Counted from the stretch's first letter, positions 38,021 to 48,360 are shown. The stretch: DNA of 64,000 nucleotides from an uncultured Maritimibacter sp. (GCA_913063035.1 CAJXYS010000010.1:18934-82933); one strand, 5' to 3'. Notes: generated by a model not told the origin, from the letters alone. Program-made: numbers and translations.

Positions 38021-38899
38021 TCAGTATCCGCCCGCCGTCTCGCGCGCCCAGCTCGGCATGCGGGTGGTCTGCACCAGCGAAACCGTCGGCGCGTGGCGTC
38101 CGCCAAGCGCCAGCGTCTCGTTCATCAGCATCTCTATCCCGTCCTGGGAATTGGACGAGATCCGTTCGGGCGCGATCGGCTTGCCGATGGTGATGCGGTA
38201 AGGCTGGCGATCCTTGTTGAGCGTCTCGTGGAACAGCGTGATGTCGCGCAGGGTCGGGTGGATGAGGTCGAAGATGTAGAACAGCGCGGAATTGCGCGCC
38301 CGGATGTTGACCGGGATCACGGGCAGCTCGAACTTGCGCGCGATCATCGCCGCCGAGGGCATCCAGGGCCGCTCGAACAGCCGGAGCCCGCGCCGCTTGG
38401 CCAGGCGTCCCGACGGGAACAGGACGCCGAGACGACCGGCATCGACCGCCTTGCGGGTATAGGCCATGGTCTCGCGGGTCTTGGCGTGGCTGCGCTTTTC
38501 CTTGCGCCATTCGACCGGCGCGATCATGTCCTGCATCTGCGGCAGCACACGCAGGATGTCGGAATTGGCGTAGTAATAGGCGTCCGGCCGGACCTGGCGC
38601 AGCACGTGGTGCAGGATGATCCCGTCCGCGATCCCGGTCGGATGATTGGACACGATCAGCGCCGCGCCGTTGCGCGGAATGTTCTCGAGGCCCGAGAATT
38701 CCACGTCGCGCGCGATGAGCGCGGCCATGCGGGACATGATCTCGGGCGGGGCGGCGTCCTCGATCGCGGTGCCGATCTCCAGCGTCCGGTCGTAGCCGAG
38801 CATCCGGTTCAGAACCCGGCGCACGGGCGGCACGGCCCAGTGCTCTCGGTAGAGCCACGGCGCGCGCTCGGCAATCAGCGGGTCGATTCTGTCCTTCAT
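38021..38899 (-). CDS. PlsC-like lysophospholipid acyltransferase family protein
   Basis: The 292-residue product has the acyltransferase block VSNHPTGIADG with the conserved His, and a PSGRLAKRRG block that resembles the second acceptor-binding motif (FPSG). It is similar to the group that includes hemolysin-like and ornithine-lipid acyltransferases. No clear membrane helix is seen. It probably esterifies a glycerolipid or related acceptor at the inner membrane. The start at 38899 has a weak GTGGA site; upstream in-frame sequence to 39100 lacks similarity. Confidence 0.75.
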   Translation of the reverse strand: MKDRIDPLIAERAPWLYREHWAVPPVRRVLNRMLGYDRTLEIGTAIEDAAPPEIMSRMAALIARDVEFSGLENIPRNGAALIVSNHPTGIADGIILHHVLRQVRPDAYYYANSDILRVLPQMQDMIAPVEWRKEKRSHAKTRETMAYTRKAVDAGRLGVLFPSGRLAKRRGLRLFERPWMPSAAMIARKFELPVIPVNIRARNSALFYIFDLIHPTLRDITLFHETLNKDRQPYRITIGKPIAPERISSNSQDGIEMLMNETLALGGRHAPTVSLVQTTRMPSWARETAGGY

Positions 38900-39026
38900 G
38901 GCGTCGTTCCACCAAAGCGGCGTTACACCAATGTGACACCTGCCGGTATCCGGGCGCAAGCCGATCCCGCGCGATCCGGCGCATCGGCGCGGATCCGCGA
39001 GACCGGCGACGCCGTTTGGCACGCCG

Positions 39027-39587
39027 TCACGACGCGGCGCCCGCGCGGTCGCCGCTTTGCACCTCGTCGATGATTTTCTGGACGAAATCCTCCAGATCAC
39101 CGGGGTTTCGGCTGGTCACGACGCCGCCATCGGCCACGACGGGCGCGTCCACGACCTCGGCGCCGGCATTTTTCAGATCGGTCCGGATGGACGGGTACGA
39201 GGTCATCCTGCGGCCCTCGGCCACGCCGGCCTCGACCAGCATCCAGGGCCCGTGGCAGATCGCGGCCACGACCTTGCCGCTGTCCGCGAAGTCCCGGACG
39301 AGCTGCACGGCGTCGGCGTCGAGGCGCAGAAGATCGGGATTGATCTGACCGCCGGGCAGCACCAGCGCGTCGTAATCCCCGGCCTCCGTGTCGGCGATCG
39401 CACGGTCCGCATGAGCCTGGTCGCCCCAGTGATCGGTCTTCCAGCCCCGGATGTCCTCGCCGTCCGGTGTCGCGAGATCCACCGTCGCGCCGGTTGATCG
39501 GAGCTTTTGGCGCGGGGCCTCCAGTTCCGACTGCTCGAAACCGTGGGTGGCCATGATCAGGATGCGGGCGTCGTTGATCGCGGGCAT
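39027..39587 (-). CDS. DJ-1/PfpI family protein
   Basis: The 186-residue product has the PfpI-like fold signature DALVLPGGQINPDLLR and the nucleophile elbow AAICHGPWMLVEAG, where the Cys is the reactive residue of the family. Members include proteases, glyoxalases and deglycases, and this sequence alone does not decide. The start at 39587 is fixed by AAGGAG six bases upstream; a longer frame to 39638 is rejected. It follows pepN on the same strand by about 70 bases. Confidence 0.85.
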   Translation of the reverse strand: MPAINDARILIMATHGFEQSELEAPRQKLRSTGATVDLATPDGEDIRGWKTDHWGDQAHADRAIADTEAGDYDALVLPGGQINPDLLRLDADAVQLVRDFADSGKVVAAICHGPWMLVEAGVAEGRRMTSYPSIRTDLKNAGAEVVDAPVVADGGVVTSRNPGDLEDFVQKIIDEVQSGDRAGAAS

Positions 39588-39656
39588 CGGGGTCTCCTTG
39601 ACTGCGCTAGGGAAAGGTTCGACCCCGCCAACGCGCATCCCCTTGTCCCGGTTCCC

Positions 39657-42230
39657 TCAGCCCTCGAGGATTCGCCCGGTCATCTCGTCCATGTCGCGCG
39701 ACAGCTCGGCGCGGTCGCGGATCCGCTGCAGCGCGGCCCGCATCTGCGCCTGGCGGTCGGCGTCGTAGCGATGCCAGGTCTCGAAGGCGCTTGCCATGCG
39801 CGCCGCCGCCTGCGGATTGCGCCCGTCGAGCCGGATCAGCCAGTCCGCCACCAGCTCGTAGCCCGCGCCGGACGGGTCGTGGAACCCGGCCGGGTTCATC
39901 ATCGCGAAGGCCCCGATGACGGCGCGGAACCGGTTCGGATTGGTCCAGTCGAAATCCGGATGCTCGGTGAGCCGGCGTGTGACGGCGACGGCCTCCGCGG
40001 GGGTGGCGTTCGCGGCCTGCAGGGTGAACCACTTGTCGAGCACCAGCCGGTCCGCCTGCCAGCGGTCGTAGAACCGCGCCGCCGCCGCGGCGCCGGCGCC
40101 GGCGCGCAGCAGGCAGTCGAAGGCGGCGAGTTCCTCGGTCATGTTGCGCGCCGCCGCGAACTGCGCCCCGGCCAGCCTGCCGCCGTCGAGACGGGTCAGG
40201 TAGGACAGCGCCGCCTGCCTGAGCGCGCGCCGGCCGGCGGCGGCCGCGTCGGGGCTGTAGGGTCCGGGCACGTCCATGCCGCGGTAAAGCTCCTCCAGCC
40301 GGCCCGCATGCGCCCCGGCGATGGCGGTGGACAGGGCCTCGCGGGCGGCGTGGATCGCCAGCGGGTCCGGCGTGACGCCCGCCTCGTAGAGGCCCTGCGC
40401 CAGGTCGTCGGGGCCGGGCAGCCGCAGCGCCAGCGCGGTGAAGGCTGGGTCGAGATCCGTGTCGGCCATAACCCGGCCGAGCGCCTCCATGAAGGCCGTG
40501 TCCGGCGCGGCCCCGTCGGTGACCATGCGCATCAGCGCGTCCTTGGCCAGGGCGCGGCCCGCCTCCCAGCGGTTGAAGGGGTCGGTGTCATGGGCCAGCA
40601 GGAAGGCGCGCTCGGCGTTGTCCGGCTGCCGGGTCAGGATCACCGGCGCCGAGAAGCCGCGCAGGATCGACGGGATCGGCCGCGCCGCCAGGCCGTCGAA
40701 GCGGAAGCTCTGCTCGGCCTCGGTCATCTCCAGCAGCGTGGTCGGCACCACCTCGTGGCCATTGGGGTTGAGCAGGCCAACCGCGATCGGGATGACCTGC
40801 GGCGCCTTCGCGGGCTGGCCGGGGGTGGGGGGCGTCTCCTGGCGGAAGGTCAGCGTGTAGGTGCCGCTTTCCCAGGCCTCGGTGACATGCAGACGGGGCG
40901 TGCCGGCCTGGCTGTACCAGCGCTTGAACTGCGACAGGTCGCGGCCGGTCGCGTCCTCGAAGACACGAAGCCAGTCCTCGATGGTCGCCGCGTCGCCGTC
41001 GTGGCGGTCGAAATAGAGATCGAGCGCGGCGCGGTAGCCGTCCTCACCGACCAGCCGCTTCAGCATGCCGATCACCTCGGCGCCCTTTTCGTAGACGGTG
41101 GCGGTGTAGAAGTTGTTGATCTCCACGTAGCTCTCGGGACGCACCGGGTGGGCGAGCGGGCCGTTATCCTCGCGGAACTGGCGCGCGCGCAGCATCAGCA
41201 CGTCGTCGATCCGTTTCACCGCGGCCGAGCGCATGTCGCCGGTGAACTCCTGGTCGCGGAAGACGGTCAGGCCTTCCTTCAGGCAGAGCTGGAACCAGTC
41301 GCGGCAGGTGATGCGGTTGCCGGTCCAGTTGTGAAAGTATTCATGGGCGATGATGCCCTCGATCCGCTCGAAATCCTGGTCGGTCGCGGTCTCGGGACTG
41401 GCGAGCACGAACTTGGAGTTGAAGACGTTGAGCCCCTTGTTCTCCATCGCGCCCATGTTGAAATCGTCGACCGCGACGATGTTGAAGACGTCGAGATCGT
41501 ATTCGCGGCCGTAGACCTTCTCGTCCCAGCGCATCGAGCGTTTCAGCGCGTCGAGGGCATAGGCGCAGCGGTCCTCGTCGCCCGGGCGCACCCATATATT
41601 CAGCGCCACCCCGCGCCCCGAGGCGGTGGTGAACCGATCGGACACCGCCGCCAGGTCGCCGGCCACCAGCGCGAAGAGGTAGCTCGGCTTCGGCCACGGG
41701 TCGTGCCACTCGGCCCAGCCGTCGCCGCTGTCCACCGGGTTGCCGTTGGACAGAAGGACCGGCAACGCGGCCTCGATGCGCACGGTGAAGGGGGCCATGA
41801 CGTCCGGGCGGTCGGGATAATAGGTGATGCGGCGAAAGCCCTGCGCTTCGCATTGGGTGCAGTACATCCCCCGCGACATGTAAAGCCCCTCGAGCGCGGT
41901 ATTGCCCGCGGGATCGATCTCGACCTCGGCGGTCCAGGTGAACGGCCCGTCGGGCAGCTGGTCGGCCGGCAGGGTCAGCCCGGTCTCGTCCGGGGCCAAG
42001 GCCGCGTCCCCCAGCGGCGTGTCGTCGATCGCGGCGGAGATCAGCCGGATCTGTTCGCCGTCGAGCCGCAGATCGCCGCGCGGCACGGCCGGGTTCGGGC
42101 GGAACGCGATCCGCGAGAGCACCCGCGTCGCGCCGGGATCCAGCCGGAAGGTCAGGTGCACCGCGTCCACCAGCCAGGCTGGCGGGCGGTAGTCGGACAG
42201 GTGAACGGCGGTCGGGGCGGGATCGCGCAT
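39657..42230 (-). CDS. pepN: Aminopeptidase N (M1 family)
   Basis: The 857-residue product has the GAMEN exopeptidase motif (MGAMENKGLNVF) near residue 260 and the zinc site HEYFHNWTGNR with the downstream Glu (LKEGLTVFRDQEF) near residue 296-320. The C-terminal domains match the short, monomeric bacterial PepN. It trims N-terminal residues from peptides in the cytoplasm. It is divergent from the small membrane protein gene at 42376. Confidence 0.96.
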   Translation of the reverse strand: MRDPAPTAVHLSDYRPPAWLVDAVHLTFRLDPGATRVLSRIAFRPNPAVPRGDLRLDGEQIRLISAAIDDTPLGDAALAPDETGLTLPADQLPDGPFTWTAEVEIDPAGNTALEGLYMSRGMYCTQCEAQGFRRITYYPDRPDVMAPFTVRIEAALPVLLSNGNPVDSGDGWAEWHDPWPKPSYLFALVAGDLAAVSDRFTTASGRGVALNIWVRPGDEDRCAYALDALKRSMRWDEKVYGREYDLDVFNIVAVDDFNMGAMENKGLNVFNSKFVLASPETATDQDFERIEGIIAHEYFHNWTGNRITCRDWFQLCLKEGLTVFRDQEFTGDMRSAAVKRIDDVLMLRARQFREDNGPLAHPVRPESYVEINNFYTATVYEKGAEVIGMLKRLVGEDGYRAALDLYFDRHDGDAATIEDWLRVFEDATGRDLSQFKRWYSQAGTPRLHVTEAWESGTYTLTFRQETPPTPGQPAKAPQVIPIAVGLLNPNGHEVVPTTLLEMTEAEQSFRFDGLAARPIPSILRGFSAPVILTRQPDNAERAFLLAHDTDPFNRWEAGRALAKDALMRMVTDGAAPDTAFMEALGRVMADTDLDPAFTALALRLPGPDDLAQGLYEAGVTPDPLAIHAAREALSTAIAGAHAGRLEELYRGMDVPGPYSPDAAAAGRRALRQAALSYLTRLDGGRLAGAQFAAARNMTEELAAFDCLLRAGAGAAAAARFYDRWQADRLVLDKWFTLQAANATPAEAVAVTRRLTEHPDFDWTNPNRFRAVIGAFAMMNPAGFHDPSGAGYELVADWLIRLDGRNPQAAARMASAFETWHRYDADRQAQMRAALQRIRDRAELSRDMDEMTGRILEG

Positions 42231-42375
42231 CTGGGAAACCTCTCATCTCGCGCCGACGTGAAAGCGGCGGGCGTGTTTCGCCCCTGACAATCATCATCCG
42301 GCGGCTAGGTGCAAGGGGGAACCGGGGCCGCGCCCCGGCGTTTGACCAGTGACGAAAACCGAAAAGGAGCAATCC

Positions 42376-42582
42376 ATGTCGGCTTCCGACACGAGACTTG
42401 AAAAGCAGAAGGCCCGCCACCGCGCCCCGCTGATCGTGCTGGGGCTCTGCCTCGCCGCTGCCGCGCTGGCGATGCTGTTCTATGTCAGCTACGGCTTCAC
42501 CGAAGGGCAGGATCCGGCCGGCGCCGAGCGCCAGATCGAGGTCGCGCCAGGCGGCGGCCAGATCGACGCGGCCGAGGACTGA
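42376..42582 (+). CDS. Small single-span membrane protein
   Basis: A 68-residue protein with one hydrophobic helix at about residues 17-38 (IVLGLCLAAAALAMLFYVSYG) after a basic head, and an acidic tail. The start at 42376 has AGGAG six bases upstream; a GTG start at 42349 has no such site. I do not recognise a family. It sits between divergent pepN and the photolyase gene 48 bases downstream. Confidence 0.65.
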   Translation: MSASDTRLEKQKARHRAPLIVLGLCLAAAALAMLFYVSYGFTEGQDPAGAERQIEVAPGGGQIDAAED

Positions 42583-42630
42583 CGCCCTTTCCCACCTTTA
42601 CCGCGCCCGTGGCCCCTCTATCTCCGGGCC

Positions 42631-44160
42631 ATGAAACAGCCCGTCACGATCCTCTGGTTCAAGCGTGACCTGCGGGTGGCCGATCACGCGGCCCTCGCGG
42701 CGGCGGCGGCCGGGGACGGGCCGGTCATACCCCTCTACATCGCGGAACCGGACTACTGGGCGCTGCCGGACACCTCGGCACGGCAGTGGGCGGTTTTCGC
42801 GGAAAGCCTGGCCGAGCTGCGCGCCGAGCTGGCCGCGCTGGGCGCCGCCCTGGTCGTTCGCCGGGGCGACGCGGTGTCGGTGCTGGAAGACATGCGCGCC
42901 AGGCACGGCGTGACGCGGCTGGTCAGCCACGAGGAGACCGGCAATGGCTGGACCTATGCCCGCGACCGGCGCGTCGCCGCCTGGGCGCGGGGGCAGGGCG
43001 TCGAATGGGCGGAATATCCGCAATGCGCGGTGATCCGCCGGCTCGGCGGGCGTGACGGATGGGCCGCGCGGCGCACGCGCTTCGTGCGCGCGGTTCCGGT
43101 CGCACCCCCTCTGCGGCTGCGCCCGGTGCCCGGTATCGATCCGGGCGCGATCCCCGCGGCGCGCGCGCTCGGCCTCTCGCCGGATCTCTGCCCCGGTCGG
43201 CAGCGGGGTGGCCGGCGCGCGGCGCTGGAGACGCTCGAGAGTTTCCTGTCGGATCGCGGGCGCGACTATCGCCGGGCGATGGCGTCGCCCGGCGCCGGGG
43301 CGCGAGCCTGTTCGCGGATCTCCGTGCACCTGGCCACGGGGGCGCTGTCCGTGCGCGAGGCCGCGCAGGCCGGCGCGGAACGGCAGCGGCAGGTTCAGGG
43401 CACCCGCGCGGGCTGGGTGGGCAGCCTTCGGAGCTTTTCGAGCCGGCTTGCCTGGCGGGATCACTTCACCCAGAAACTCGAGGACGCGCCTGGGCTCGAG
43501 ACCCGCTGCCTGCACTCCGCCTACGAGGATCTGCGCCCGCGCCCCGGCGACGCTGCGCTGCTGGCGGCCTGGCAGACGGGCGAGACCGGCATTCCCTTCG
43601 TCGATGCCTGTATGCGCAGCCTCGTTGCCACGGGATGGCTGAATTTCCGCATGCGCGCGATGCTGATGGCGGTGGCGAGCTACCATCTCTGGCTCGACTG
43701 GCGCGACAGCGGCCCGCATCTCGCGCGGATGTTCACCGATTACGAGCCGGGGATCCATTGGCCGCAATGCCAGATGCAGTCCGGCACGACGGGCACCAAC
43801 ACGATCCGTATCTACAACCCCGTGAAACAGGGCCGCGACCAGGACCCTGACGGCGTCTTTACCCGGTACTGGCTGCCGGAACTGGCAGATGTGCCGGATG
43901 CCTGGCTGCAGGAGCCCTGGCGCTGGGACGGGGCGGGCCGCGTGCTGGGCCGGGCCTATCCCGCGCCGGTGGTCGACGTGGCGGCGGCGGTGCGCGACGC
44001 GCGTGACCGGGTCTGGGCGGTCCGGCGCGGCGCGGCCTACCGCGACGAGGCCGACCGGCTGGTCCGGCGCCACGGCAGCCGCAAGCGCGCCGACAGCCGC
44101 GGCCCCCGGCGTCTCAAGCCCCGCACCGGCGGGGCGGCGCAGCTCCGCTTCGATTTCTGA
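42631..44160 (+). CDS. phr: Cryptochrome/DNA photolyase family protein
   Basis: The 509-residue product opens with [17 protein letters not shown], the antenna-binding Rossmann domain, and has the FAD-binding helices with [29 protein letters not shown] and [19 protein letters not shown], where the Asn of NFRMR is the residue that faces FAD N5 in photolyases. [16 protein letters not shown] resembles the active-site loop. It probably repairs UV photoproducts; a photoreceptor role is possible. Its stop overlaps the start of the DUF2256 gene (TGATG). Confidence 0.92.
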   Translation: MKQPVTILWFKRDLRVADHAALAAAAAGDGPVIPLYIAEPDYWALPDTSARQWAVFAESLAELRAELAALGAALVVRRGDAVSVLEDMRARHGVTRLVSHEETGNGWTYARDRRVAAWARGQGVEWAEYPQCAVIRRLGGRDGWAARRTRFVRAVPVAPPLRLRPVPGIDPGAIPAARALGLSPDLCPGRQRGGRRAALETLESFLSDRGRDYRRAMASPGAGARACSRISVHLATGALSVREAAQAGAERQRQVQGTRAGWVGSLRSFSSRLAWRDHFTQKLEDAPGLETRCLHSAYEDLRPRPGDAALLAAWQTGETGIPFVDACMRSLVATGWLNFRMRAMLMAVASYHLWLDWRDSGPHLARMFTDYEPGIHWPQCQMQSGTTGTNTIRIYNPVKQGRDQDPDGVFTRYWLPELADVPDAWLQEPWRWDGAGRVLGRAYPAPVVDVAAAVRDARDRVWAVRRGAAYRDEADRLVRRHGSRKRADSRGPRRLKPRTGGAAQLRFDF

Positions 44161-44348
44161 TGGGCCGCCAACGCCGCAAGGGCGACCTGCCCGAGAAGAC
44201 CTGCGCGGTTTGCGGGCGGCCTTTTGCCTGGCGCAGGAAATGGGCGCGCGACTGGGAGGCCGTGCGGTATTGCTCGGAACGCTGCCGCCGGGGCCGGCGT
44301 TCGGAAGCGAAAGAAGCAGCTTCGCGTGAATCTGGTCAAAAAAACTGA
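44160..44348 (+). CDS. DUF2256 zinc-ribbon protein
   Basis: A 62-residue protein with four cysteines in a CAVC ... CSERC arrangement over about 27 residues, plus many Arg and Lys. This matches DUF2256, a small zinc-binding family often encoded directly after a photolyase gene. The one-base overlap with phr suggests co-translation. Function is unknown; a DNA-binding partner of the photolyase is a reasonable guess. Confidence 0.85.
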   Translation: MGRQRRKGDLPEKTCAVCGRPFAWRRKWARDWEAVRYCSERCRRGRRSEAKEAASRESGQKN

Positions 44349-44386
44349 CCACGGTTGTTGCCTATCGGAAACTTTTTTCCTAAGCC

Positions 44387-44400
44387 GTGCACAACTGCAC
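44387..44400. promoter_or_regulatory. GTGCA-N4-TGCAC palindrome upstream of glcB
   Basis: A perfect five-base dyad with a four-base centre lies 20 bases before the malate synthase start, a place where an operator would overlap the leader or promoter. I cannot name a regulator for it. Confidence 0.35.
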
Positions 44401-44420
44401 ACATCCGACAGGAGGCGTCC

Positions 44421-46586
44421 ATGAGCGACCGCGTTGAAAAGAAGGGCCTTCAGGTGGCCCGAGACCTGGCCGACTTCATCGAGGAAAAGGCCCTGCCCGG
44501 CACCGGGGTGACGGCGGACGCGTTCTGGGAAGGCCTGAGCGGTCTCGTCCACGATCTGGGACCGAAGAACCGCGCGCTGTTGGAAAAACGCGCGGCGATC
44601 CAGGAAAAGATCGACAACTGGCATATCGAGCGCCAGGGGCGGCCGCTGGAGCTGGGCGCGTACCGGGAATTCCTCGAGTCGCTGGGCTACCTGCTGCCCG
44701 AGGGCGAGGATTTCGCCATCGGCACCGAGAATGTCGACGACGAGATCGCGGCCATCCCGGGCCCGCAGCTCGTGGTGCCGATCACCAATGCCCGTTACGC
44801 GCTGAACGCCGCCAATGCGCGCTGGGGCTCGCTCTATGACGCGCTCTACGGCACCGATGCGCTGGGCGACCTGCCGCAGGGCAAGGGCTATGACGCCAAG
44901 CGCGGCGCCCGTGTCATCGCCTGGGGGCGTGCCTTCCTCGACGATATCGCGCCGCTCGACGGGGTCAGCCATGCCGAGGTCACCGGCTACCGCGTCGCGG
45001 ACGGCGCGCTGGTCGCGGCGACCCGCGACGGCCAGGCCGGGCTGAAGACCCCCGGCCAGTTCGCCGGCTGGCAGGGCGACGCCGCGGATCCGACCGGTAT
45101 CGTGCTCAGGAATCACCATCTCCATATCGTGATCGAGATCGACGGCACCCACCCGATCGGCGAGACCGACGGCGCCCATGTCGCCGACATCAGGCTCGAG
45201 AGCGCGATCTCCTCGATCATGGACTGCGAGGATTCGGTCGCCTGCGTCGACGCCGAGGACAAGGTGCAGGCCTATTCCAACTGGCTCGGGCTGATGAAGG
45301 GCGACCTGACCGAAGAGGTGCGGAAGGGCGACAGCACCATCACCCGCAGGCTCAACGGCGACGTGGACTACACCGCCGCCGATGGCGGCCCGGCCAGCCT
45401 CAAGGGGCGCGCGCTGATGCTGGTGCGCAATGTCGGTCACCTGATGACCAACCCCGCGATCCTCGACCGCCAGGGCGAGGAAATCTTCGAAGGCCTGATG
45501 GACGCGATGGTGACCACGCTGATCGCCATCCACGACCTCAAGAAGGAGGGCGGGATCCGGAACTCGGTCAAGGGATCCGTCTACGTCGTGAAGCCCAAGA
45601 TGCACGGCCCCGAGGAAGTGGCCTTCGCCACCGAGATCTTCGACCGGGTCGAGGACGCGCTGGGCCTGCCGCGCAACACCGTGAAGCTCGGCATCATGGA
45701 CGAGGAACGCCGCACCAGCGTGAACCTCAAGGAATGCATCCGCGCCGCAAGGGATCGCGTGGCCTTCATCAACACGGGCTTCCTCGATCGCACCGGCGAC
45801 GAGATCCATACCTCGATGGAAGCCGGGGCGATGATCCGCAAGGGCGAGATGAAATCCGAGCCCTGGATCAAGGCCTACGAGGACCGCAACGTCGATATCG
45901 GCCTGGCCTGCGGGCTGCAGGGCCGGGCGCAGATCGGCAAGGGCATGTGGGCCGCGCCCGACCGGATGGAGGCGATGCTGGCCGAGAAGATCGGCCATCC
46001 CGAATCCGGCGCCAACTGCGCCTGGGTGCCTTCGCCCACCGCCGCGACGCTCCACGCGACGCATTACCACCGGGTCGATGTCTTCCGGCGCCAGGACGAG
46101 ATCGCCGCCGGCGGCCACCGCGCCGGCCTCGACGCGCTGCTGACGATCCCGGTCTCGAAGGGGCACAACTGGTCCGAGGCCGAGATCCGCGCCGAGATCG
46201 AGAACAACGCCCAGGGCATCCTCGGCTACGTCGTGCGCTGGGTCGACCAGGGCGTCGGCTGCTCGAAGGTGCCCGATATCCACGACGTCGCGCTGATGGA
46301 GGATCGCGCGACCTGTCGGATCAGCTCGCAGCATATCGCGAACTGGCTCCATCACGGTGTCGTCACCGAGGCGCAGGTCATGGAGATCATGCAGCGCATG
46401 GCCGAGGTGGTCGACCGCCAGAACGCGGACGATCCGGCCTACAGGCCGATGGCCCCCGGTTTCGGCGGCATCGCCTTCCAGGCGGCCTGCGACCTGGTCT
46501 TCAAGGGCCGCGTCCAGCCCTCGGGCTACACCGAGCCGGTGCTCCATGCCCGGCGTCTCGAACTGAAAGGGTCGCAGAATGGCTGA
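44421..46586 (+). CDS. glcB: Malate synthase G
   Basis: The 721-residue product condenses glyoxylate and acetyl-CoA to malate, feeding glyoxylate into the TCA cycle. It has the MSG length and motifs: [59 protein letters not shown] and [18 protein letters not shown]. An upstream ORF extension is rejected because ATG 44421 has AGGAGG five bases before it. The downstream GlcG-like gene overlaps its last eight bases. Isocitrate lyase is not in the window, so the source of glyoxylate is not shown here. Confidence 0.97.
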   Translation: MSDRVEKKGLQVARDLADFIEEKALPGTGVTADAFWEGLSGLVHDLGPKNRALLEKRAAIQEKIDNWHIERQGRPLELGAYREFLESLGYLLPEGEDFAIGTENVDDEIAAIPGPQLVVPITNARYALNAANARWGSLYDALYGTDALGDLPQGKGYDAKRGARVIAWGRAFLDDIAPLDGVSHAEVTGYRVADGALVAATRDGQAGLKTPGQFAGWQGDAADPTGIVLRNHHLHIVIEIDGTHPIGETDGAHVADIRLESAISSIMDCEDSVACVDAEDKVQAYSNWLGLMKGDLTEEVRKGDSTITRRLNGDVDYTAADGGPASLKGRALMLVRNVGHLMTNPAILDRQGEEIFEGLMDAMVTTLIAIHDLKKEGGIRNSVKGSVYVVKPKMHGPEEVAFATEIFDRVEDALGLPRNTVKLGIMDEERRTSVNLKECIRAARDRVAFINTGFLDRTGDEIHTSMEAGAMIRKGEMKSEPWIKAYEDRNVDIGLACGLQGRAQIGKGMWAAPDRMEAMLAEKIGHPESGANCAWVPSPTAATLHATHYHRVDVFRRQDEIAAGGHRAGLDALLTIPVSKGHNWSEAEIRAEIENNAQGILGYVVRWVDQGVGCSKVPDIHDVALMEDRATCRISSQHIANWLHHGVVTEAQVMEIMQRMAEVVDRQNADDPAYRPMAPGFGGIAFQAACDLVFKGRVQPSGYTEPVLHARRLELKGSQNG

Positions 46587-47007
46587 GATTTCGCTCAACA
46601 AGGCAAGAACCATCATCCGCGGTGCGCTCAAGCATGGGCGCGCGCAGGGGCTGAAACCGCTCTCGGTCATCGTGCTGGACACCGGTGGCCATCCCAAGGC
46701 GTTCGAACGTGCGGACGGGGCCTCGCCGGGCCGCTACGCCATCGCCGAGGGCAAGGCCTACGGCGCGGTCATGCTGGGCATGTCCGGCACCGCGCAGCGC
46801 GACCGGGCCGAGGCGCAGGCCTATTTCATGGCGGCCGCCAACGGCGCCTTCGGCGGCAAGGTCGTGCCGGTGCCGGGCGGCGTGCTGGTGCGCGACGGAC
46901 GCGGCCGGGTCATCGGTGCGGTCGGCGTGACCGGCGACACCTCGGAAAACGACGCCGCCGCCGCGCTCGCGGGTATCGAGGCCGCGGGCTACAGCGGCGA
47001 CGCCTGA
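46579..47007 (+). CDS. GlcG/HbpS-family heme-binding-like protein
   Basis: The 142-residue product has the GlcG/HbpS fold pattern: an initial helix ([16 protein letters not shown]), [35 protein letters not shown], and a [23 protein letters not shown] segment. The family often sits next to glycolate or malate synthase genes, and some members bind heme. The coupled overlap with glcB supports a role linked to glyoxylate or glycolate metabolism. Biochemical function is not known. Confidence 0.85.
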   Translation: MAEISLNKARTIIRGALKHGRAQGLKPLSVIVLDTGGHPKAFERADGASPGRYAIAEGKAYGAVMLGMSGTAQRDRAEAQAYFMAAANGAFGGKVVPVPGGVLVRDGRGRVIGAVGVTGDTSENDAAAALAGIEAAGYSGDA

Positions 47008-47014
47008 ACCTTTC

Positions 47015-47047
47015 GGCCGGCGCCCCCTTCACCTGTGGGCGCCGGCC
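47015..47047 (+). terminator. 11-bp inverted repeat after the glcB operon
   Basis: GGCCGGCGCCC (47015-47025) is perfectly matched by GGGCGCCGGCC (47037-47047) around an 11-base loop. There is no T-run after it, but the hairpin is strong and starts eight bases after the last stop codon. The TATATT element at 47049 directly follows. Confidence 0.6.
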
Positions 47048-47048
47048 C

Positions 47049-47054
47049 TATATT
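47049..47054 (+). promoter_or_regulatory. Candidate -10 element (TATATT) for the amidotransferase gene
   Basis: CTATATTGTG at 47048-47057 matches the string upstream of mraZ and ftsZ in nine of ten bases. A TTCACC sits 15 bases upstream inside the hairpin loop. The gene starts 33 bases later. Confidence 0.35.
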
Positions 47055-47086
47055 GTGCAGAGGATCCAAAGGAAACAGGCCTTTCC

Positions 47087-47866
47087 ATGACACGCCCGAT
47101 CGTCGCGATCATCGGCAACACCCACCTGATCAACGACCAGTACCCGGCCCATGCCGGCGGCACCATGAACAGCGCCGCCGTCTCCGACGTGTCGGGCGCG
47201 CTGCCGGTCATCGTGCCGTGCGATCCCGCCTATGTCGGCGTCGAGGAATTGCTGGAGCGGTTCGACGGTTTCCTGCTGCCGGGCGGACGGCCGAACGTCC
47301 ATCCCGAGGAATACGGCGAGAACTGGACAGAGGCGCATGGGGCCATCGACCGCGGCCGCGACACCATCGCGCTGCCGCTGATCCGTGCCTGCGTGGAACG
47401 CGGCCAGCCCTTTCTGGGCATCTGCCGCGGCTTCCAGGAGGTGAACGTCGCCATGGGCGGGTCTCTGCATCCGGAAATCCGCGAGCTGCCGGGGCGGATG
47501 AACCACCGAATGCCGCCCGACGGCACGCTGGAAGAGAAATTCGCGCTGCGCCACCCGATCAGCCTGACCAGGGGCGGCGTCTTCGAGCGTGTCTTCGGCG
47601 CCGACGAGGTGATGGTCAACTCCTTGCATGGCCAGGGCATAGCGGTTCCCGGTCCCCGGATCGTGATCGAGGGCCATGCCCCCGACGGCACGCCCGAGGC
47701 GATTTATGTCAAGGACGCGCCCGGCTTCACGCTGTCGGTGCAGTGGCACCCGGAATGGAACGCGGCCGACGACCCGGTCTCGCGCCCGCTCTTCGAGGCC
47801 TTCGGAGAGGCGGTGCATCGCTGGGCCGCGGGCGAACGCCCGGCGGAGGGCCGCAAGATCGCCTGA
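47087..47866 (+). CDS. Class I glutamine amidotransferase-like hydrolase (PuuD type)
   Basis: The 259-residue product resembles gamma-glutamyl-gamma-aminobutyrate hydrolase. The catalytic Cys lies in FLGICRGFQEVNVAMGG, and the His-Glu pair in VQWHPEWN. Such enzymes cleave gamma-glutamyl amides in putrescine catabolism or similar compounds. No other putrescine genes are nearby, so the substrate is open. A single-gene unit with its own TATATT element. Confidence 0.88.
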   Translation: MTRPIVAIIGNTHLINDQYPAHAGGTMNSAAVSDVSGALPVIVPCDPAYVGVEELLERFDGFLLPGGRPNVHPEEYGENWTEAHGAIDRGRDTIALPLIRACVERGQPFLGICRGFQEVNVAMGGSLHPEIRELPGRMNHRMPPDGTLEEKFALRHPISLTRGGVFERVFGADEVMVNSLHGQGIAVPGPRIVIEGHAPDGTPEAIYVKDAPGFTLSVQWHPEWNAADDPVSRPLFEAFGEAVHRWAAGERPAEGRKIA

Positions 47867-47891
47867 GCGCCGGCTACCCGGTCGGTCGATA

Positions 47892-47897
47892 TATATT
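47892..47897 (+). promoter_or_regulatory. Candidate -10 element (TATATT) for the cytochrome gene
   Basis: GATATATATTGATTTTTG lies in an AT-rich stretch, unusual for this genome, 53 bases before the cytochrome gene. No clear -35 hexamer is seen. Confidence 0.3.
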
Positions 47898-47949
47898 GAT
47901 TTTTGTGCATGATTGTGGTGGCTTCCTTAAGGTAGTGTTGGGGGGGCAC

Positions 47950-48360
47950 ATGACCCGTTTTGATGGTTTGATCCTGCTGGCGGGTGTCCTTTTGCTGGCG
48001 TCCGCAGTCCATTTTTTCCCGCTTGCACAGTCCCAGATGGAGACGGCACGTCTTGCAGCGATCTACGTGCCCGAGTTCGACCGGCGCGAACGGGACGGGG
48101 CCGAGACCTTCGCCATTGCCTGCGCGATATGCCACGGCGTCCACGGAACGGGCGGGACGGCGCCGCGGCTGATAGGACGGTTCTTTCCGGACCTCGGCGG
48201 TCCCGTCGCCGCGCTGAGCGACCGCCTGCGGGGCTGTATCGCACAGCAGGCCGCGGCCGGCTCGGACATCGCCGGCGCCACCCTGCCGCCCTCCGAGCAG
48301 GGCGTCGAGGCGATCAGCGCCTACCTCAGGCGCATGCAGCGGGCCAACCCGCGCGGCTGA
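47950..48360 (+). CDS. Membrane-anchored or secreted small cytochrome c
   Basis: A 136-residue protein with an N-terminal hydrophobic segment (LILLAGVLLLASAVHFF) that is a signal anchor or signal peptide, a CAICHG heme-binding motif and a following DLGGPVAALSDRLRGCIAQQAA helix. A downstream Met for the sixth ligand is not obvious, with candidates such as the Met in YLRRMQRAN. Likely a periplasmic electron carrier. The ATG at 47950 follows a run of seven G bases. A HemG-like gene starts 79 bases downstream. Confidence 0.78.
   Translation: MTRFDGLILLAGVLLLASAVHFFPLAQSQMETARLAAIYVPEFDRRERDGAETFAIACAICHGVHGTGGTAPRLIGRFFPDLGGPVAALSDRLRGCIAQQAAAGSDIAGATLPPSEQGVEAISAYLRRMQRANPRG

Noticed and set aside
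39601..39640. GGTTCGA string that could be a tRNA T-loop
   Set aside because: No acceptor or anticodon stem can be drawn around it; it is a plain intergenic gap.
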